Origin: Exophiala sp. HKRS030
Taxonomy: Eukaryota; Ascomycota; Eurotiomycetes; Chaetothyriales; Herpotrichiellaceae
Assembly (NCBI GenBank): GCA_023897205.1
Contig: JAHWDD010000002.1
Coordinates: 310,001-374,000 of the forward strand
DNA length: 64,000 nt
Reading direction: 5' to 3'
The position numbers and the translations under genes were made by a program. This document shows positions 21,773 through 33,700 of the stretch, in pieces; position 1 is the first letter of the stretch, and every line of letters begins with the position of its first letter. The notes beneath the pieces are model-generated. The model ran no database searches. It was not told the origin of the DNA and worked only from the letters and a program-made list of their open reading frames with translations.

Positions 21773-23519
21773 TTAAGCTGCGGCTTTATGGGCAAGATGA
21801 GACTCATCTGTGGCATGGAGCTCGGGTATAGCGAGATCATCACCAAATAGTCCGCCAATCTCTTCCAAAGTCTTACCGTTCGTCTCTGGTGCGTACCACC
21901 ATATGAGCCCAGCACCCACGGGACCAGCGCAGATAAAGACCAGGAAATACTTCCATCCGATATCTCCAAAGGCATACAATGCACCACTATAGTTTCGCAG
22001 GTTAGTGAGATGTACCTCATCGTCGAGGCTGCCAGTGTACTTACGTGATGAGGGCGCATACACTCAGATACAAGCACCCGATGGAAAGGGTTACGCCCTT
22101 TGCCCGTAGGTGCGAGGGCATGATCTCGGCAACATAGACGTACGGGGTGCAATCCCAGCTGATTCCGTAGACGAAACAATACATGAAGAATGCCCATATC
22201 CCTGCAATGTTGGCGGATCGGTTCGTCGTGCCTGCGTATTGAGCGACAATGGCCGTCTCAATGCACAGCATGACCACCTGTCCCGCAATGCCCCAGATCA
22301 TCAAGTTTACTCGGCCGAGTTTGTCGATGCCAAAGGCCCCGATGATTGCGACGGTCATGGACAGGGCGACGTACCCACCAGCCAGATAAAGCTGCTGCTC
22401 GGTAGTCATCCCAAGAAGGGCGTAAAAGTATGGACCATAGTTGTTGATAACAAGGACCCCAGTGGACTGTAGAGGAGGGCATTCCTAAGTTAGCACAGTG
22501 TTTAAACAAGAAACTATACTTTTCAAAAGCACACACCTGGCCCACGGTTCCAATGAGACAGCACAGAAGTGTGCGCCGCCTCCATCTCTTGTCAGCAAAC
22601 ATCTGGAAATACGAGACGTTGTACTCTCTCTCCGTGGCAACTTGACGCTCGATCTGCAAAGTTTCCAACCTCACAAATCTGTCGTCGCCGCTATCGCCGT
22701 GGATGAGTCGGATTACCTCTTCTGCCTCAGTCACACGGTTCTTCATGACAAGCCACCTGGGGGACTCCGGACAGAAGTAGATGAGGACCATGTGGATGAT
22801 GGACAGTCCGCCGACTATGACAAAGATCATACGCCAGGCAATGTTGGAATTTTTCAGGTGGTAGAATCCGGCGCCCGACCAATTTGCGATGTTGTAGCCC
22901 AGGACGTTGAAAATCCCGAACGTGCCGACAAGAAGGCCTCTGAGATGAGGCGGCGCGATCTCAGATTGATACAAAGGAGTCTGCATCACATACTGGCAGG
23001 CTGCAAAACCGGCGATGAACCTGCAACGCGCAAGCAAAAGAAGGTGTCAGCAGGTCTTTGAATTTGACATCTGATGCTTCCACCCAAGTCTACAACTCAC
23101 CGGACTGCAATGAACATGCCAATGTTGACAGAGGCGGCGCAGAGGATGCAAGAGATGATGTTCAGAATCCCCGTAATCCACATGCATTTCCGACGGCCAA
23201 AGGTGTCGCACGACCACGCCGCAAAGAAGACACCGACGAATCCACCGGCGTAGAAGGCGCCGTTGGTTCCTCCCATCAACGACAACGCGTCCGGTCCGTT
23301 GAGAGACATTTTGGACACGAAAGTCGGCTGGGCCAGCGTCGTGGCAATCACTCCATTGGCTGCACCTCCAGCGATCTGTCCCATACCGACCATCAAGACG
23401 TACCAGACATTCCTCATCTGGGTTTTCGGGACATAGTAAGCCTCCTGGTTCTCGAACTCGGCCTCGGTGATTTCATCTTTCGACGAGTTCGTGTCGTTCT
23501 TTTCGCGTGGAGTCTCCAT
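21773..23519 (-). CDS. MFS transporter of the sugar-porter family
   Basis: Four exons, 23519-23101, 23020-22537, 22466-22045 and 21986-21773, give 512 residues. Sugar-porter signatures are present: DTFGRRKC between helices 2 and 3, PESPRWL after helix 6, DKLGR between helices 8 and 9, and PETNGKTLEEI after helix 12. Twelve hydrophobic segments can be counted. The family moves sugars, but fungal members also import quinate, lactose, inositol and other polyols or acids. Inside this cluster it is the only transporter, so it probably imports the compound the enzymes act on. The cytosolic N-terminus is charged. Confidence 0.93.
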
Positions 23520-24413
23520 GACAGAATGAATATACAGCGCAAGTCGAAGGTGAAGTGATTGAGGACGTAGTTTGCTGTCGGACGCTCAGATAAACAGCGT
23601 CTACGCCGGAGACTAAATATACCAAGCTGCCTGGGATAAAAGCCCCGCAGAGCGTTCCCCACGGGGAAGGCCCATCAACCACGTGTGGACCGGACTTCAG
23701 GCCACCCAATTGTTTCCCATGATGTTAGTTAGCTGCAAACTGTATTGACCACACTGCCACTCCGGTAGCTGCAGATTGCTTTGTTCATTGGCTTGAAGTT
23801 AGTCGGTACAGAGATTTCGAAATCGGACTTTCTGTGCTTTGAGCGCTTTGCTATCATTCAGTTCAGATGTCTTTGCTGCCCAAGACCCATACAAGTTGCT
23901 AGCATAGATGAGTATTAGCTTTGGCAAAATCGTCCGGCCAGGGCGTGGTCCTACTTTGTGAGACAGCTGGTGTCTCTGTCTCTACACTTCAACCTACTGG
24001 TGTCTAAGTACAAGCCTTGGAGGTATTTCTTAGGAACGTCGGCAAGATTAATGGTTTCCCAACCAAAAACTTTACTTTCATGATTGTCTTTGTAATGTCT
24101 TCCTGATGGGGCCACTCTATATACACCTTCAAATGGAAGGTCGCATGGAAGTAAGCATATATGGCTGACTCAATTGAAAACCATTCTCGTAATCCAGTCA
24201 ACACTTCGTAGGATACCATCTTCTCCTTGCGAATTACGAAGTCATATGCTCAGATGCTCGATTCAATCAACTCACGTGAGTCTTTGATCTCACCTAGGCT
24301 GCCCTGCTCAATCTTGCCCTTGCATTTGTGTTGGTTTCAGGTCTGGGAGTTTCTTTCCAAGACGGAGCTTGAAAGATGCCCAAGGGCCGACTTTCTTCGG
24401 GTCTGCGGTCATG
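23520..24413. other. Intergenic region (transporter promoter)
   Basis: 894 bp between the transporter start and the P450 stop, both genes running leftwards. No gene is supported. Confidence 0.45.
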
Positions 24414-26488
24414 TTAGTCATTGTAAATAGCCTTCCAGGTCCCTGCAGAGAGAGCTTTGAACTCACTTTGATGATCCAAGATCTCGAAATTCTTTTGAAA
24501 CTCTTCAGGCTTCTCCGGAATCGGTTCGAGAAGGTAAATTAGTCTCGCGATGGTGAGGTGTAGCTCGTTTAGGGCGACTTTCATCCCGACACATTTCCTC
24601 GCACCAAGTCCAAATGGCCAATAGGCACTACGGGCAATTTGAACCTCTTCTGCACTGAACTCTTCACCCGGTATATGACGCTCAGGCCAATACTTTTCAC
24701 AATCTCGTATGTACTTTTCGTTGTAGCTTGAGGCCCAGCCACCCGAGCCCACCGTGGTCTGGAAAGGTAAGTGCTATGTTAATATCGTGGACGACAAAGG
24801 AATCTCAGACGTTGTTAACTTACTCCTTCTGGGAAATATTCCCCATTGATCGTTGTCCCACCCTGATTCATTAGGTCTTATCAGTGTCGCGCCCCAATTG
24901 CGGAACTCAGCTTGGGAGGCTTGCATACCTTGAGAACGGTCCTTTCTGAGATTCCGGGTCCTGCTGAGGCCATTCTGAGTGCCTCATCGACACACGCACG
25001 CAGGTATACACAACTCGTCAGTTTGTCACCCAATCGAATTTCATCAATGTTATCGAAAGTGCGCTCGAGCTCCTCCAGTAGTTTCTTCTGACATCTTGGT
25101 TGTTGCATGAGATAGAAAAGGGTTCCAGCCAATGCTGTTGCTCAACGTCAGTCATCATACATCGTAATCGTGGCCCCGATGCCCAAACCTACATGCAGAA
25201 CTTGTGTCGCTTCCCGCAAGAATTAAGAGAACACCTTCAGCACCTAGGCGTGCATGTTGAAGTGGCTGACCATTCTCGTCTTTCCCATTGAGTAGCTTTT
25301 CAATCCTCTGTCAGCTCATGGGCTCCCTCTCGAACATGGTCCAGGGGTCTCTAAAGCCTTACCCAGTGGAAAAAGTCCTTTCGGCCATTTATCCCTTCAG
25401 CGTCTGGGCCAAGCTTTATTCTTTCTGTAATTCTCTTGCCTGCTTCAGCAACGAACCTTTTCCTCCCAAAGAAGATTCGAGGCATTAGCAAGGTTATGAC
25501 CCCTGACCTATGTAGCCAAGGTATGATGCCACCCTTCGGAACTGCGTTAGTATCCTGGTGTCGCTGCTGGAATAAAGAGCAAAGCATACCAACAGATAAG
25601 AAAAAACGGTTGCATCGATGAGCTCCAAGATATATCGCAATGAAGGATCTGTGAGCATCCCGAAACCTCGACCAAAGACCATTTCTCCCATGATATCGTA
25701 CGATAGGTAATTGAACCACAGAGACATATCTTTGACCTTTTCATTTGAAGGGTTCAGGAGTTGATGGCAAAACAAGTTGATCTGGTCCAGCATGTAGGCT
25801 GTCCACAAGTCAGGAAAAAAAGCAACTTTGCTGGTATCTTGTGTGTGTTGCCTTGCTTACCCTCGAATGATCGCAGCGAGCTCTCAGAGAATCCATAGGA
25901 CAAGACTTTCCTTTTCTTCAAAGCTGGTTCCTTGTACAACTCACTAAAGGTATCTGTGGATTCAGGGTTCGACTGCGATGCAATGGACAGATCAGACTTT
26001 CGAACATTGGCTTTATATGCATAAATATCTGCAGGCTTTATGTCAATGTGACATTTCAATTTTTCTAGAAATGGGTTGGTGTGAGGTTGGACACGTTACC
26101 TTGCCATGCTTGAGGCTCATTGAAAACGAGTTTATCGGGAGCATATCGGACAATAGGACCTGTTCAATTTTGTAAGTGTTTATTCTGGTAATCTGTGGGT
26201 TCTCAGTCACATTGGGATGAAAGACCTACCATATTCCCTATGAAGGGCCAGCAAGTTATGCGCGCGATGCTCTGACCATGCTTGATAGAAGTCGTAGAGT
26301 GAGGTGACTTTGGCCCAGAAAGGACCGGGGTATTTGGCCAATGGATGGAAATATACACGATATATCGACTTCAAGAGGACATACCCAACGAGTGAAGCCA
26401 GAATCACTATAGGCAGTGAACCGTGATTCTGGGTCACGAGCCCCAGTAACTGTGAAGAAGGACCTTCACTCAGTATTGACCCAGCCAT
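24414..26488 (-). CDS. Cytochrome P450 monooxygenase
   Basis: Nine exons: 26488-26230, 26159-26100, 26028-25861, 25798-25590, 25533-25363, 25295-25193, 25134-24929, 24862-24824 and 24758-24414; together 519 residues. An N-terminal membrane anchor (LPIVILASLVGYVLL) is followed by the Pro-rich hinge FHPLAKYPGP. The I-helix AGSDT is at 316-320, ExxR at Glu374/Arg377, PER at 430-432, and the haem loop FGLGARKCVG at 454-463 with Cys461 as ligand. One exon is only 39 nt. An in-frame ATG at 26560 would add 24 residues; I prefer 26488. Layout resembles fungal class II P450s acting on terpenoid or polyketide skeletons. It likely hydroxylates the cluster's substrate in the ER. Confidence 0.93.
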
Positions 26489-27009
26489 ATCTTCGACGTT
26501 TGTTTGTTGGATAGGTGTTCGGCAAGTGTACTGATACCCAGATAACCCCCATTTATCCATATTTGGTCAATGTTATTGTGGCATATGCTCCGGAGACCAC
26601 CATTATTTTGTATCAGTCAGCTCCGCCACACTACCCCGGACTACTGATTGCCACAGTGTCGCAGCCAAGGGCCACCCCACAGGGTGGTGGTTCTAAAAGG
26701 CACAAGTGTAAGGAGGTTCCCCGTGCTCAGCTGCCAGCCAACACCGGGGTTTCAGCATCGTAGATCACTCCAGGCTCTCTAAAGTAGTAGAAGCATGGAT
26801 CGGCGATGGTAAAGAACCCATGGTGATGAGCCACTCCCTCAAACTGGGACTGAGGATGTTCACAAGGTTGATTGGAGGAAGCTTGTGGCATTCATTTAGG
26901 TAGAACAGATGACTGGAGCAGTAGAAGTGAAGATATTTATGTAAGTATTGACCTATTCGCATCTGTAATTTCCAAGTAGACGGCCATTTTTGACAAACCT
27001 ACACGTTTA
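26489..27009. other. P450 promoter and 3' flank of the next SDR
   Basis: 521 bp with no supported gene. Includes a few CCGGA-containing stretches near 26590-26640 but no clean palindrome. Confidence 0.4.
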
Positions 27010-27898
27010 CTATTTGATAGCCATCAGACCTCCGTCAACTATCAAAGTGGTTCCATTGACATATGTGCTATCGTCACTCAGGAAGTAAGAGACGGCGTTG
27101 GCTAGCTCTTCCGGTGCACCTTGCCTCCCCAGAGGAGTCGAGTTGACAAGTGACTCCAAGACAAACTTCTTCTTCTCGGGCGGGAGTTCCTCAAGCCATT
27201 TGACCATTGCATCGGTGCGGATAGATCCAGGAAGGACAGAGTTGAAACGGATAAGGTCTTTACCATAGAACTGAGATCCGGTGCGTGTGAATGCAATGAT
27301 CCCGGCCTTTGCAGATGAGTAGCCAGGCTGTCCCAAGCCCACAATTCCATTCACGGAAGAAATATTGACGATGGAGCCTCGAGTCTCGACCTTTCTGTCC
27401 GATGGCGTCAAAGTAATGACTCGGGGTTCTTGCTTTCGCATCTGAACCGCTTCGTATCTTTGACAAAACCAAGTTCCTCTTTGGTTGATTTGGTACATCC
27501 TATTTTTCGGAGTCATCAGTCTCTATTAAGCAGTTCTGTCTGATCTGTGGGCTGGTGAATTTGACTCACTCGTCAAACACTTTTTCTGTCACATCTTCCT
27601 CACCGTCAGTGAGAATCTCAGCTTTGCCAGCACAGTTGCAGGCCCAGTCAAGCCGCCCCCAGAGTTTCACCACCGTGTCGACCATGTTGATGCAATCTGC
27701 CTCCACGGCAGTGTCAAGCTTGACGAATGCAGAGTCGACACCATATTTGGCTTTCAGATCCTTTGACACTTGTTCTCCTTCGGTGATATTGATATCAGCC
27801 ACAAGGACATTGATGCCACGGCTAGCTAACTTGTGAGCTGTGGCTTTCCCAATACCTGAGGACCCTCCGGTCACAATTGCAGACTGGCGACCAGGCAT
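27010..27898 (-). CDS. Classical short-chain dehydrogenase/reductase
   Basis: Two exons, 27898-27570 and 27499-27010, give 272 residues. The cofactor motif TGGSSGIG is at 10-17, with ADIN after the second strand suggesting NAD(H). Catalytic residues are intact: Ser 157/158 in NISSVNG, Tyr 170 and Lys 174 (YSSAK). C-terminal signatures PGSIRTDAM and TTLIVDGGL follow. Instead of NNAG the protein has NCAG. Residues 128-148 form an unusual Lys/Arg/Gln-rich insertion before the catalytic strand. It probably oxidises a secondary alcohol in the same pathway as the neighbouring P450 and monooxygenase. Confidence 0.92.
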
Positions 27899-28381
27899 CT
27901 TGAATTGAAAAAAATTGAAGCTTGTACTTGGAACAGGAAACACAGTTATCTGCGCATAGGTGACACAGCCTCTTCTTTTAGCAAAATCCAATTGTCCGGT
28001 CAAAGTAACGGTCCGGGTGGGTTGAAACCCCTCCCTGCCATCAAACGCTGGATGGTATCAACCGGTTTTCTGGGGCGCCTCACAATACATGTACTATCCG
28101 CAAGACCACCACAAATTTCATCAGCACCACGACGGAATTCCGATTTAGACTGCAGTCTAGATATTACGATCTTCAAGACGAGTTGGGGGCGAGAGATGGT
28201 TCTAGTCGGCTATAAAAGTGGGGACCACCAGTTTTCGTCGGTGGTATCTATCGGACATATGAACACCTTGAGATCGTTGGTGGACATGACTCCGTGAAAG
28301 TATCATGCTCTATTGGTTGAACCCATCACATGTTTTAAAGACTAGCTCTGCAGATTGAGTCAAGGCCTAGACGGTTCTATT
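27899..28381. promoter_or_regulatory. Promoter of the SDR with CCGG pair
   Basis: 483 bp. At 28006-28025 lie two CCGG blocks flanking TCAAAGTAACGGT, which contains CGG triplets spaced by 9 bp in direct orientation. A TATAAAAG string on the plus strand is at about 28210. Function is inference. Confidence 0.35.
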
Positions 28382-30649
28382 TCAAAGTGCATTGGGCGAA
28401 ATGATCGTTTCCTGCACTTTGTCGACCATGGCCGCCTGGTCGCTCTTTCTAGCAGATGTATCTTCCTTCCAGTCAAGCTCGTATTCCTCCTTCTTATCTT
28501 TACCATCTACCAGACCCCAGAACCAGGTAATGTCGCTTCCGTCATAATCTCTGATCGACCATCCATTTCCCAAGAAACCCCATCGATTCATACCATGGTA
28601 TGTTATGTCATAGTCCTCGAACCTCGGACTGCTAATCAATTCCATGCTGTAAGATATTGTGTAGTTAGCTCTCTAGAGACTTGAAAGCAGGGTTGGGGGA
28701 CAACGGGTGAGGAAACGACGTACTATTGAGTGCGTGACCCGGGATAGAGCATGATCCTCCCGTCATACTCGCCACCCTTCCACCAGCTTCGACAGTGAGA
28801 GTCCCAGACTGTGCGCTTAAGATAGAGATCGGCATGTTCCTGGAATTGTAATGCAACATCCATCCTTGGTGCGAGACTCTTAATCCACTCTGTCTGCATT
28901 TTTCGTATGACCGTGTTGAAATATCGTGTAAAGAATTCAATCATGACCACCGCGCTGGCTTGACCAAGAGGCCCATAAGGTCCGTAGTAGGTGAAATAGT
29001 TTGGGATTTCCGGTGCCGCGATACCCAGGTATGACAGGGGGTTGTTTGCATACATGTCTTGCAGATTCTTACCATTTGCAATGATAGGAAACCTAGGCAC
29101 CCAGGTAGTATTAAACCCCGTAGCGAGAATAATGACATCGACTTCCTCTTCTTGGCCATCCGGGTTGAGGAATCCTTTTTCGGTGATAGTACTGAGTTGC
29201 CCTCCTGGATATGCAACGACATTATCAGCACAAAGTGCTTCCAAAAATCCTATTCCGGGTCTAGAAGCTGTCAGAGGACTATACTGGAATGCACATCTCT
29301 TGGGATGCTAAAGATGCTTGATAACTCACGTAGGTCTTTTACACCCCACCGGGAAGTCTTTAGGGATCAAAGCATCCGCGATATCAGGACGACTCGCCAG
29401 TTTTGCTCGCATCTCCTTCGTAGATATCTCGTACAAAGTTAGATATGTCGAGAGCATCAGAGAAGTTTGACATACCTCTCGTGCAGCATTGGCCTCGGGT
29501 GTATTCTTGAAGAAGACTGAAAAACCTTCGCTTATGCTTAACTCAATGTTCTTTCGATACTTCAAGTACGTCTTTGGATCCTGTCGCATGAGTCGAAGTT
29601 CTTCTTTGGTATCTTTGTGTGGTATTTTGTTAGCAAATGAAGGACCACTAAATCAATGGCTCTGGCTTACAGGCTGGATTTGGATCCGATTCTGGTTCTC
29701 GAATGTACTTTGCGCCAAATGTGCCCAGTATCCACGTCGGACTTCTGATCCAAGTATATAATTTGGAGGCCTGCTTTTGCACTGAAGCAATGACTTGTAT
29801 ACCACTGGAGCCAATTCCACATACTGCTACCCTTTTATCTTTCAGATCGAGACCTTCTGGATAATTGGCAGTGTGCGCTAGGACTCCCTGAAATCGTTCG
29901 AGACCGTTGATCTTCGGCATATTCCAATGACTGTAACAAAATTTAGAGAGAGCTGGGGGAGGCTTACACCATGGGAACTTCCAACTTACTTCAAAGGCCC
30001 TCCAGCATTGATGAAGATGTCACACTCATCAATGAAAGTCGAGTTCTCGGCCGAGTCATGAACGGTGATGCTCCACTTGCCCCTGTCTTGGTCCCAGAGC
30101 GCATTTGTGACTGTATGGTTCAACTTGGTGTACTTTAAGACATTATGCTTCTCGGCCACCCTTTTGAAGTACCGGTGGATTTCTGGAGATTCAGAATAGA
30201 AGCGCGACCAAGTGTCAGGCTCCCAGGTGAATTGATAGGTGACACTTGGAACATCACAAGCACACCCACTGGCATGTATCAGCAGGTGCATTGTCACCCG
30301 TGGTGCAGCAGGTACGGAGGACTTACGGATATCTGTTTTCCAGCCAAGTCCCGCCCACGTCGCTGTTCTTTTCGTACAGCACGATGTCGACATTGTTCAG
30401 CTCGTCTTGTGCGAATTTTGCAAAAGATATTCCTGACGCTCCACAGCCCATTACAACTACCCTAAGAGGTCTGTAGGGCCCGGAAGGTAGTTCTCGAATG
30501 CGGTACCCGCGTTGATTCTGCCGAGGCCATCCGTATAGATCGGGAAGCTCTTCCAGGTTGGATGGGACATTGGGTGGAAGGAAGTCATGCCCATGTCCGT
30601 TGACTCTGTGGACTCCGTTCACCCCATTGGGAACTGTCGTTGATGCCAT
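28382..30649 (-). CDS. Baeyer-Villiger-type flavin monooxygenase, long form, altered fingerprint
   Basis: Six exons, 30649-30327, 30268-29990, 29930-29671, 29612-29330, 29260-28724 and 28646-28382, give 648 residues. FAD motif GCGASG is at 68-73 and [18 protein letters not shown] follows. The family fingerprint reads [11 protein letters not shown] at about 214-224, with Tyr where Trp is usual. The NADPH motif GIGSSG and ATGFNTTW are present. The C-terminal module WKGG...[22 protein letters not shown] and [11 protein letters not shown] marks the long group that includes fungal secondary-metabolism enzymes. It shares a 344-bp promoter with the cyclase-family gene, suggesting oxygen insertion followed by hydrolysis. 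Confidence 0.92.
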
Positions 30650-30993
30650 TACATGTAACCGTAATTCTGGACAAGCTGCGGGCGTAGGAAGTGCAAAGAG
30701 TCGGGCTATGACGCGAGCTATCGTCAATGTTTCGACGTACAAGACAAGAAGTCTTTATCTCTGTCAATCTCTACCTCTGGCAAAGGATCAAAAAGTAAGT
30801 ACGGGCCTGAAGCGTTACCGCTGTGTTTCAGACCGGAGGTTGAATGTGGCGGTGGTAGTGGACCGACGGTTTGCGCACCCACAAGATGACCAGTATTGAA
30901 AAACGCATCGTGGCATGATCTACCTGGCGAAAGTATTTGAACAACTCATTGCATAACTAATTGCATTTTTCAAGGTATTCACGACTTCTCACA
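30650..30993. promoter_or_regulatory. Divergent promoter (monooxygenase / cyclase)
   Basis: 344 bp between two start codons. Contains a CGG-N10-CCG arrangement at 30850-30865 and an ACCGGAGG string shortly before it. The close divergent layout suggests the two genes are expressed together. Confidence 0.5.
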
Positions 30994-32081
30994 ATGTCGA
31001 AGACCGCTGTTCCTGATTTTGATGACCTGCCCAAAGTTGAAGGCCAGCCTCAGGGGAATGCGTGGGGGTTGTGGGGCGCAGATGACCAGATTGGCAGTAC
31101 GTTCCACTCAACAGGGCCGTTTCTTTCCAGGCTTTGACTGACTCGTATGTCTGTATCAGCTTTAAACAAAATCACTCCTGAAGCCAGGAAATACGCTGCC
31201 CAGGAGGTCAAGGCCGGGCTAAGTGTATCCCTCGATCTTCCCTTGAACATCTTCGATTATGTCATTGCCAACCGGAGATTGTTTGAACAAAAGGTTCTGG
31301 ACTTCAAGGAGATGAATTCTAGCATAGGTCACGATGATGAACTGCACTTCAACACTCAGTCATCATCTCAATGGGATGGTCTCACCCACTGTGGGCTTCA
31401 GGATCAAGAATTATATTATAATGGATTGAAACATGAAGATATCATCAAACGTCGTGATGGCCGTAATGGAATACACAGTATGTTTCCCCGAGATATTGTA
31501 TCATTTTACTAATGATATCATTAGAATGGGTCGAGGCAGGTGGTATCGTCGGAAGAGGAGTACTGATTGACTACGTCAGATGGCGTGAAGAGACGGGACA
31601 GCCTCCGGTTTCTGCGGCCAGTCCGCACTCTGTAACTGTCGCAGAATTAAAGGCGGTGGCAAAACATCAGAATCTCGAGCTCCGCCCAGGGGATATACTT
31701 CTCCTTCGTGGTGGGTGGACTCGCTGGTATTATGACGCCTCTCCAGAAGAACGAAGAGAAAAACTTGATAAAACCGCCTTCATAGGGGTTGAAAGAAGCA
31801 TGGAGATGGTCCGATTTTTGTGGAATCAGCACATCTCAGCTGTCGCAACTGACTCTATTGGGTTTGAACAGTGCCCGGTTCCGTTCGGTCAAAAGGGGGC
31901 AGTAGTCCTCCATGAATGGATACTTGCTCATTGGGGCATGCCACTGGGAGAGCTTTGGAATCTTGAGGGCCTCAGTGAACTCTGCAAAAAGCAGAACCAG
32001 TGGTCTTTCCTGTTCACAAGTGCGCCGCTGTATGTCCCAGGAGGTGTTGCATCTCCACCCAATGCTATAGCGCTCCTTTGA
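30994..32081 (+). CDS. Putative cyclase / kynurenine-formamidase-fold hydrolase
   Basis: Three exons, 30994-31096, 31160-31477 and 31525-32081, give 325 residues, the usual length of fungal members. The start reads MSKTAVPDFDDLPKVEG, then NAWGLWGADDQIGTLN and SSQWDGLTHCG, the characteristic fungal version of the cyclase-family (PF04199-type) metal-binding region. Later segments LRPGDILLLRGGW, VATDSIGFEQCP and HEWILAHWGMPLGELWNLEGL follow the family pattern. Members hydrolyse amides, esters or lactones using a bound metal ion. Placed head-to-head with a Baeyer-Villiger enzyme, ring opening of the lactone is the most economical role. The exact substrate is not visible. Confidence 0.9.
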
Positions 32082-32219
32082 GTGAAAGAAGGAGCATTCT
32101 TGACTTCGTAATGAGTGGGACACGCGAGAACATTCTAGACTTCATGGTTGAAGAGATCGTTTCGTCGAGTCGTTTGCAGTCAGATCTCGGAGCTCCTCGA
32201 CAGATGATACGTTCTTTAA

Positions 32220-33402
32220 TCAGCCAGTGTTGCTTGTAGGAAGTACAGACATCGAGATGGAAGCTTGGTGTGATTCGGGAGAGCGCTGCTGGATAACCAC
32301 CGGGCTATACTGACCCTTGGCCAAGGCATCCTCGCAAAAAAGCATGGGAAAGCGGTCGAAATACGACCGTTCGAGTTTAAAAACCTGGGTGGGCTGTCGA
32401 AGAGCGAGGACAAATTCTGTCTCGACAGACTTCGACATCGTGCCCGACAGCGAAGCAGGATCTGCGTGTTGTTGCCGTCTATACTCCAAATATTCGCTGA
32501 GTCGATAATACACCAGTGTTTCGTGAAGAGTCCCGTGCAAGGGCACCACTACTTTTGATTCTAAGCACCAACTCTCGAGGGTGCCTTCGACGACGGCAGC
32601 GAGGTCAATCTCATCAGCGTGAAGGATAATCTTGTCTCGTAAACTGGCATACGGAATCCAGTCGACCATGGGCCAATGGTATCTGGTCAATTGTAATTGT
32701 GTTGGTTGAAATTCTTCTTGGATTGCCTGGTAATGTTCGACTGTCGGCATAATTTGATACCGAGTGATTGGAGCCAGTTTTTCAAAAGCGAGGGTTTCAA
32801 ACCAGAATCGCCTCTTGCCTCCCCAGTATCTGTCGGAAGCCAGGAGATATAGCATTTTCTGTACCAAAGTATCAAGACTGCATGAATTTTGTCAGCATAA
32901 TGTCTTTCTTTCTCGGTAACACAGCGAGGCCTAAATGAACTAACCTTTGTTGTGGTTCTCCTGCTGTCATGGACTGCCTCAGAAGTTGGTACCGAACAGA
33001 ACTGTGAAGTTCCAAAAGATCCATATCATAGATCGAAGGCTGAGATAGTAGGCGCCGTCTGGTGCCAGCTCTCTCAATGGCCTTGTGCCAGGAAGTGGTT
33101 GTCGTGCCTCCGGGAGACCGGCTGCTTTGAGGTCCTTCGCGAAACAGCGGCGACGTCGGGGGCCTTTCCTCAGGCATGACACCAAAATCAAGAAAATCGG
33201 CCCATGTATCATGATTGCGTCCATCGTCATGAAAAAAGTTGCCAAGATGCTCGACAGCGGCGGTATTCTGATGCAAAGGGCCCTGAGAAGACTGCATTGC
33301 CAGTTGTCGCACCTCAGCCAGGCGACTTTCGAGCTCATCGAAGCGTCGTTCGAGTTCGGCACTCCTTGTTGTCTCGCTACTAAGGTCATTGGAGAGGTCC
33401 AT
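32220..33402 (-). CDS. DUF3425-like (bZIP-related) regulatory protein
   Basis: Two exons, 33402-32945 and 32877-32220, give 371 residues. The N-terminus has a heptad-like coiled coil (AELERRFDELESRLAEV). The C-terminal half has YHWPMVDWIPYASLRDKII and a WCLESK helix, resembling the DUF3425 region of fungal bZIP-type factors. No classical basic DNA-binding region is visible before the coil. In-frame codons upstream of the ATG read RSRRARISLSGSQ before a stop, so a basic region might lie in an unseen upstream exon, or the protein may only dimerise. It lies divergent to a zinc-finger factor, 298 bp between starts, as often found for paired cluster regulators. Confidence 0.75.
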
Positions 33403-33700
33403 GGTCGAACGCTGCGATCCACTTAGAGATATCCTAGCTCTCCGAGATCGTTAAGGTCGATTTGGATAGACAGTACGGAGATGTGGTATTTTCCAGGGCT
33501 CACTTGGTCCTAGGGGATCTGCCCCTCGCGCTACGTGGACAGGTCGACTCCGCCACTCACCCTTCGACCTCGGTTAGGGACTCGTAGTGCTGTTCCGGGG
33601 AGGTGCGTGCCCCGGAATTCAAGGTGGGGCAAGTCTGGGGAGTCGTCCTTCCTCGCCCTGCAAACTTCTTCCTGAAAAGCTCAGTCTCTTCCCTACAGTC
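33403..33700. promoter_or_regulatory. Divergent promoter between the two regulators
   Basis: 298 bp between the two chosen start codons. Both candidate starts have in-frame alternatives upstream, so the true spacing may be smaller. No clear operator is seen. Confidence 0.4.

Noticed and set aside
27905..28297. 130-codon plus-strand frame upstream of the SDR
   Set aside because: Sits in the SDR promoter and is antisense to its 5' end; no domain.
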